Shown here piece by piece: positions 3,983 to 7,462 of a DNA stretch of 7,462 bases. This stretch comes from CAZESH01 sp964514665 (lineage in GTDB: Bacteria; Bacillota; Bacilli; Paenibacillales; KCTC-25726): contig CAZESH010000222.1 of the NCBI GenBank assembly GCA_964514665.1, positions 1 through 7,462 of the forward strand. Reading direction: 5' to 3'. A model generated the notes under the pieces. It had not been told where the DNA came from, did not search any database, and saw only the letters and a list, made by a program, of their open reading frames with translations. Each line of letters starts with the position of its first letter. The stretch's first letter is position 1. Made by a program: the position numbers and the translations under genes.

Positions 3983-6430
3983 GTGAAGGTATCCTATAAA
4001 TGGTTGTCGGAATATGTGGATTTGAGCGGATTCACGGCTGCGGAATTGGCGGAAAAGCTGACGCGCAGCGGCATTGAAGTCGATGTGGTGGAGCCGTTGG
4101 ATAAGGGTGTCAATCAGGTTGTTGTCGGCTATGTAAAGGCCCGGGAAAAGCATCCGGATGCCGACAAGCTGAATGTGTGCATCGTCGATGCCGGAACCGG
4201 CGAGGATCTGCAGATCGTCTGCGGCGCCAAGAACGTGGATGCGGGACAGAAGGTGCCGGTTGCCTTGATCGGCTCAACGCTGCCGGGAGATTTCAAAATC
4301 AAGAAGGCGAAGCTGCGCGGCGTCGAATCGCAAGGCATGATCTGCTCGGCCAAGGAGCTCGGCTTGAACGACAAGCTGCTGCCCAAGGAAATTCAGGAGG
4401 GCATTCTGGTGCTGCCTGAAGACACCGAGCTGGGAACGGATATTCATCAGGTGTTGGATCTTGACGATGCCGTGATGGAGCTGGACCTGACCCCGAACCG
4501 CTCCGACTGCTTGAGCATGATCGGTACGGCATATGAAATCGCGGCGATACTGGGCCGCGACGTACGGCTTCCTGCCGACAGCGAGGGCATCGCTCCTGCC
4601 GGTTATCAAGCAGCGGACCATATCAGCGTGGAGATCAGCAGCCCCGAGCATTGCCACCACTATGCGGCCCGCTATATTCGCGACGTGCAGATCGGAGCGT
4701 CCCCGCTTTGGATGCAAAACCGCCTGATGGCGGCTGGGGTACGTCCGATCAACAACATAGTGGACATCACCAACTATGTCATGCTGGAGTATGGCCAGCC
4801 CTTGCATGCATTTGACGCCGACCGTCTGCATGACGGACATATCGATGTGCGTCTGGCTCGCTCCGGCGAGCGGATGACCACGCTCGACGATGTCGAGCGT
4901 ACGCTGGAGCCGCACATGCTGCTGATTACCGACGGGAAGGAGCCGGTGGCGATTGCCGGAGTCATGGGCGGAGCCAATTCCGAGGTAACGGCGGAAACGA
5001 AAGCAATCCTGCTCGAATCGGCGCGGTTTGCCGGCAGCTCGGTGCGCAAAACGTCGCGCCAGCTGGGCCTGCGTTCCGAAGCCAGCTTGCGCTTCGAGAA
5101 GGAGGCAAATCCCGACGCGCTTATTCCTGCTTTGAACCGGGCGGCGTCGCTGATCGCGCAATATGCCGGCGGCGTTGTGGCGGAAGGGATCGTCGATGTC
5201 GTGGCGGGGGACAAAGCGCCGATCGTAATCGATATCGCGGTTTCCAAGATCAATGCTTATCTCGGAACGGAGCTGGCAAGCGAAGAAGTGGCGGCGATCT
5301 TCAAGCGGCTGCATTTTGCCGTAGATCCGTTTGCGGACGGAAAGTTTCGCGTCCATGTCCCGAATCGCAGGGGAGATATCACCCGCGATGTCGATCTGAT
5401 CGAAGAGGTAGCCCGTCTATACGGCTACGACAACATTCCGCTGACGCTGATGAGCGGCACGACAACGCCCGGAGCGCTTACCCGCGAACAATCGATGCGA
5501 CGTACATTGCGCCGCCTGATGACAGATAGCGGACTGCATGAAATGGTGAATTATTCCGTAACCCATCCGGATAATCATCGGCAATTTCCCGGGCTTTTCC
5601 CGCAAGCCAAGCCGATCCGTCTCTCCATGCCGATGAGCGAGGAACGCAGCGTGCTTCGCGCCAGCCTGGTTCCGCAGCTGCTTGAACAGGCGGCATATAA
5701 CCGCAATCGCGACATTCATGACGTCGCAGTTTTTGAAATCGGCGGCGTGTTCATTTCTGGAGAAGAGAAGCTGTCCGCTCTTCCGCAAGAAAAGCTGCTG
5801 CTGACGATGCTGATCACAGGGGCGGTGACGCCGCCGCATTGGTCGGGCGCGGGCAGGAATGCGGATTTTTACGATCTCAAGGGAATTGTGGAAAATATGT
5901 GCGGATTCCTTGGCGTCCAGGAGCTTCGCTTTGAGTCGCTGGCAATGGAAGGCATGCATCCGGGACGAACGGCGCAAGTTAAGACCATGGCGGGCGAAGA
6001 TGGGGAAATTAGTCTGGGCTTTATGGGACAGCTGCACCCGCAGCTGCAGGCGGAATATGACCTGAAGGACGTATACATTGCCGAATTTGAGCTGTCGGCC
6101 TTATATAAAGCCGCGAATGGGGACATCAGCTATAAACCGCTTCCCCGCTATCCGGGAGTGGTTCGCGATATGGCGGTTGTCGTCGAACGCAGTCTGCCTG
6201 CCGAAAAAATCATCGGCATCGTCAAAGAAGAAGCGGGCGCAATGCTGGAATCCGTCAGCGTCTTTGACGTGTACACCGGAGACAAAGTCGCTGAAACGCA
6301 AAAAAGCATCGCCTTCTCCCTGCATTTCCGCAATTCCGAGCGCACCTTGACCGATGAGGAAGTCGCCGCGGCTTTCGAACGGATCATTGCCAAATTGTCG
6401 CAAACTTTTGGCGCGCAATTGAGATCTTAG
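3983..6430 (+). CDS. pheT: Phenylalanyl-tRNA synthetase beta subunit
   Basis: Beta subunit of the same synthetase; it binds tRNA and hydrolyses mischarged Tyr-tRNA-Phe. The GTG start at 3983 has AAAGGAAG ending 9 bp before it. The product is 815 residues, close to the roughly 800 usual for the family. Domains in order: B1 start VSYKWLSEYVDL; EMAP-like tRNA-binding OB fold at about 40-150 (with GVESQGMICSAKELGL at 113-128); DLTPNRSDCLSMIGTAYE at 168-185; B3/B4 editing domain at about 215-395; B5 at about 410-480 ending in DLIEEVARLYGYDNIP; catalytic-like B6/B7 domain at about 495-705, which lacks active class II motifs; and the ferredoxin-fold anticodon-binding domain at about 722-814 (YPGVVRDMAVVV ... 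HFRNSERTLTDEEV). It is intact, in an operon with pheS and before a terminator. Confidence 0.98.
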   Translation: MKVSYKWLSEYVDLSGFTAAELAEKLTRSGIEVDVVEPLDKGVNQVVVGYVKAREKHPDADKLNVCIVDAGTGEDLQIVCGAKNVDAGQKVPVALIGSTLPGDFKIKKAKLRGVESQGMICSAKELGLNDKLLPKEIQEGILVLPEDTELGTDIHQVLDLDDAVMELDLTPNRSDCLSMIGTAYEIAAILGRDVRLPADSEGIAPAGYQAADHISVEISSPEHCHHYAARYIRDVQIGASPLWMQNRLMAAGVRPINNIVDITNYVMLEYGQPLHAFDADRLHDGHIDVRLARSGERMTTLDDVERTLEPHMLLITDGKEPVAIAGVMGGANSEVTAETKAILLESARFAGSSVRKTSRQLGLRSEASLRFEKEANPDALIPALNRAASLIAQYAGGVVAEGIVDVVAGDKAPIVIDIAVSKINAYLGTELASEEVAAIFKRLHFAVDPFADGKFRVHVPNRRGDITRDVDLIEEVARLYGYDNIPLTLMSGTTTPGALTREQSMRRTLRRLMTDSGLHEMVNYSVTHPDNHRQFPGLFPQAKPIRLSMPMSEERSVLRASLVPQLLEQAAYNRNRDIHDVAVFEIGGVFISGEEKLSALPQEKLLLTMLITGAVTPPHWSGAGRNADFYDLKGIVENMCGFLGVQELRFESLAMEGMHPGRTAQVKTMAGEDGEISLGFMGQLHPQLQAEYDLKDVYIAEFELSALYKAANGDISYKPLPRYPGVVRDMAVVVERSLPAEKIIGIVKEEAGAMLESVSVFDVYTGDKVAETQKSIAFSLHFRNSERTLTDEEVAAAFERIIAKLSQTFGAQLRS

Positions 6431-6484
6431 CAGGAACATGGGCCGGCTGCAGCGAAATATAGTGAAGTAGCCGGCTGCTGTTTT
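6429..6484 (+). terminator. Probable terminator after pheT
   Basis: AGCAG (6429-6433, overlapping the pheT stop) pairs with CTGCT (6475-6479), and inside it GCCGGCT (6442-6448) pairs with AGCCGGC (6469-6475), sharing one base. A G and TTTT (6481-6484) follow. The structure is bulky and its U tract short, so partial read-through into zapA is possible. No clear separate zapA promoter is seen in 6485-6540. Confidence 0.5.
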
Positions 6485-6557
6485 CTGTTATGCGAAAATG
6501 GGCTGCGATCGGCTTTGTAGAGCTTTATGAAAGCGAAGTTTGGGGAGGAAAAGGGCA

Positions 6558-7232
6558 TTGAGCGCTGAAGAAAAAACAAGAATTAATGTCGACATATACG
6601 GAATACAGTATAAGCTAATGGGCAATTTCAGTCCGGAATATATGAAAATGGTGGCGAGTCATGTACACGAGCAGATGAATCAAATCGCCAAAGGCCACCC
6701 GCGTTTGGACCTTCCCCGGATTGCGGTGCTTGCGGCGGTGAATGCCGCAGACGATTACTTCCGGTTGAAGCAGGAGCTGGCCGAACAAAAGGACGATCGG
6801 GAAAAGCAAAGCCTGCTTGAAAAGTACGAGAAGCTCTCGCAGGATCACGAGGAGTTGAGCCGGCAGCGTGAAGTCGAGCAGGCGCGGCTGGAAGCCTTGA
6901 CGGAGCAGGAGCGCTCGCAAGCCCAAGCGCTGCGCGTGCAAGAGCAAGCCTTGCAGCAGCTGAGGAGCGAAACGGAGCGGCTGCAGTCCGAGCGCATCGC
7001 GCAGCAGGAGCAGCTGGAAGCACTGCAAAAAGAGCGGGAGCATCTCCAGCGCCACAACGAAGAAGCGGCTCGAAAGCATCGCGAGGAAATCGAGCGGCTG
7101 AAGCGCGAGAACGGCGAAAGAGACGAGCTCAAGGAAGCGCTCGGCAAGCTGCAGATCGAGTATGAAAAACTGCAGAACGAATACAATGAATGGATCCAGC
7201 TTGTGGAAACGGATCGACCGGAGCGTCATTGA
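6558..7232 (+). CDS. zapA: Cell division protein ZapA with long C-terminal coiled coil
   Basis: ZapA binds FtsZ at midcell and promotes Z-ring bundling. The TTG at 6558 is preferred: GGAGG (6544-6548) lies 9 bp upstream and the protein then begins MSAEEKTRINVDIYG, typical of Bacillota ZapA. A TTG at 6540 would overlap the ribosome binding site. Residues 1 to about 75 are the ZapA domain (NVDIYGIQYKLMG, SPEYMKMVASHVHEQM, LPRIAVLAAVNAADDYFRLKQEL). From about 70 to 218 there is a continuous Glu/Gln/Arg/Leu-rich coiled coil. The protein is 224 residues, against about 85 in Bacillus subtilis as I recall. The frame is open and uninterrupted. The next gene begins in a TGATG overlap, so the two are probably co-translated. 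Confidence 0.9.
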   Translation: MSAEEKTRINVDIYGIQYKLMGNFSPEYMKMVASHVHEQMNQIAKGHPRLDLPRIAVLAAVNAADDYFRLKQELAEQKDDREKQSLLEKYEKLSQDHEELSRQREVEQARLEALTEQERSQAQALRVQEQALQQLRSETERLQSERIAQQEQLEALQKEREHLQRHNEEAARKHREEIERLKRENGERDELKEALGKLQIEYEKLQNEYNEWIQLVETDRPERH

Positions 7233-7462
7233 TGACCGCCTCATTCAGCATTTTGGACTGGATCATTGCAGGGCTTTTTGTCATAGGAATCGTGTACGGA
7301 TTCATTCGCGGCTTTGTCCGCCAGCTGTTGTCGGTTGCGGGCATGCTGATCGCATACTTTGCGGCTTACCGCTTATACGGCGAGCTTGCCCCCCTTTTGC
7401 AAAAGTGGTTCCCCCTTTCCGCGCTAAAGACATATGACCAATATGCGTTTATGGTGCAGGGC
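7232..7462 (+). CDS. CvpA family membrane protein (YshB-like), 3' end cut by the window
   Basis: ATG at 7232 overlaps the TGA stop of zapA by one base, which suggests translational coupling. Only the first 77 residues are visible. They read as an integral membrane protein: a first hydrophobic segment at about 8-25 (LDWIIAGLFVIGIVYGFIRG), a basic turn (RGFVRQ), and a second segment at about 31-46 (QLLSVAGMLIAYFAAY). The pattern LDW followed by GxxRG is typical of the CvpA/colicin V production family. In Bacillus subtilis the gene after zapA is yshB, of the same family, which supports the call. Function is not well known. The frame is open to the window end. Confidence 0.88.
   Translation, partial: MTASFSILDWIIAGLFVIGIVYGFIRGFVRQLLSVAGMLIAYFAAYRLYGELAPLLQKWFPLSALKTYDQYAFMVQG

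Overview
The window looks like a chromosomal segment of a Gram-positive Bacillota, most likely Paenibacillaceae (Paenibacillus, Cohnella or a relative). The evidence is a T-box leader in front of pheST, the order pheS-pheT-zapA-cvpA-like as in Bacillales, strong AGGAGG-type ribosome binding sites with some GTG and TTG starts, a moderately high GC content in the core genes, and a nuclease-like protein family that I remember mainly from Paenibacillus. The genus is an inference.

Layout. Positions 1-388 hold the end of a tRNA operon: tRNA-Asp (cut by the window edge), tRNA-Phe, tRNA-Gly(GCC) and tRNA-Gly(UCC), closed by a short intrinsic terminator at 400-420. Positions 425-1650 are an accessory-looking island. 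It holds a minus-strand gene (577-1119) for a DUF559/Vsr-like nuclease-related protein with a C-terminal winged helix. The gene seems to have lost most of its nuclease core. A long terminator-like hairpin lies in its leader. Copies of a dispersed repeat flank it: one (R1) runs into its 3' end, and five lie beyond its 5' end in an array with an exact 50-bp register and mirror symmetry. Positions 1643-2455 (minus strand) encode a Cof-type HAD hydrolase.

From 2490 rightward the plus strand carries housekeeping genes: a promoter, a phenylalanine T-box riboswitch with its terminator, pheS (2908-3942) and pheT (3983-6430) for the two subunits of phenylalanyl-tRNA synthetase, a terminator, zapA (6558-7232) with an unusually long coiled-coil tail, and the start of a CvpA-family membrane protein gene cut by the window end.

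How parts work together. The T-box should sense uncharged tRNA-Phe. Its specifier codon UUC (2677-2679) and its UGGU bulge (2826-2829) match the GAA anticodon and the A-CCA end of the tRNA-Phe gene at 93-168, so regulator ligand and regulated enzyme are both encoded here. ZapA and the CvpA-like protein form a translationally coupled pair. The least explained part is the repeat array with the degenerate nuclease-like gene between its copies. I regard it as the most interesting part of the window, but nothing in the sequence proves that it is a functioning system.
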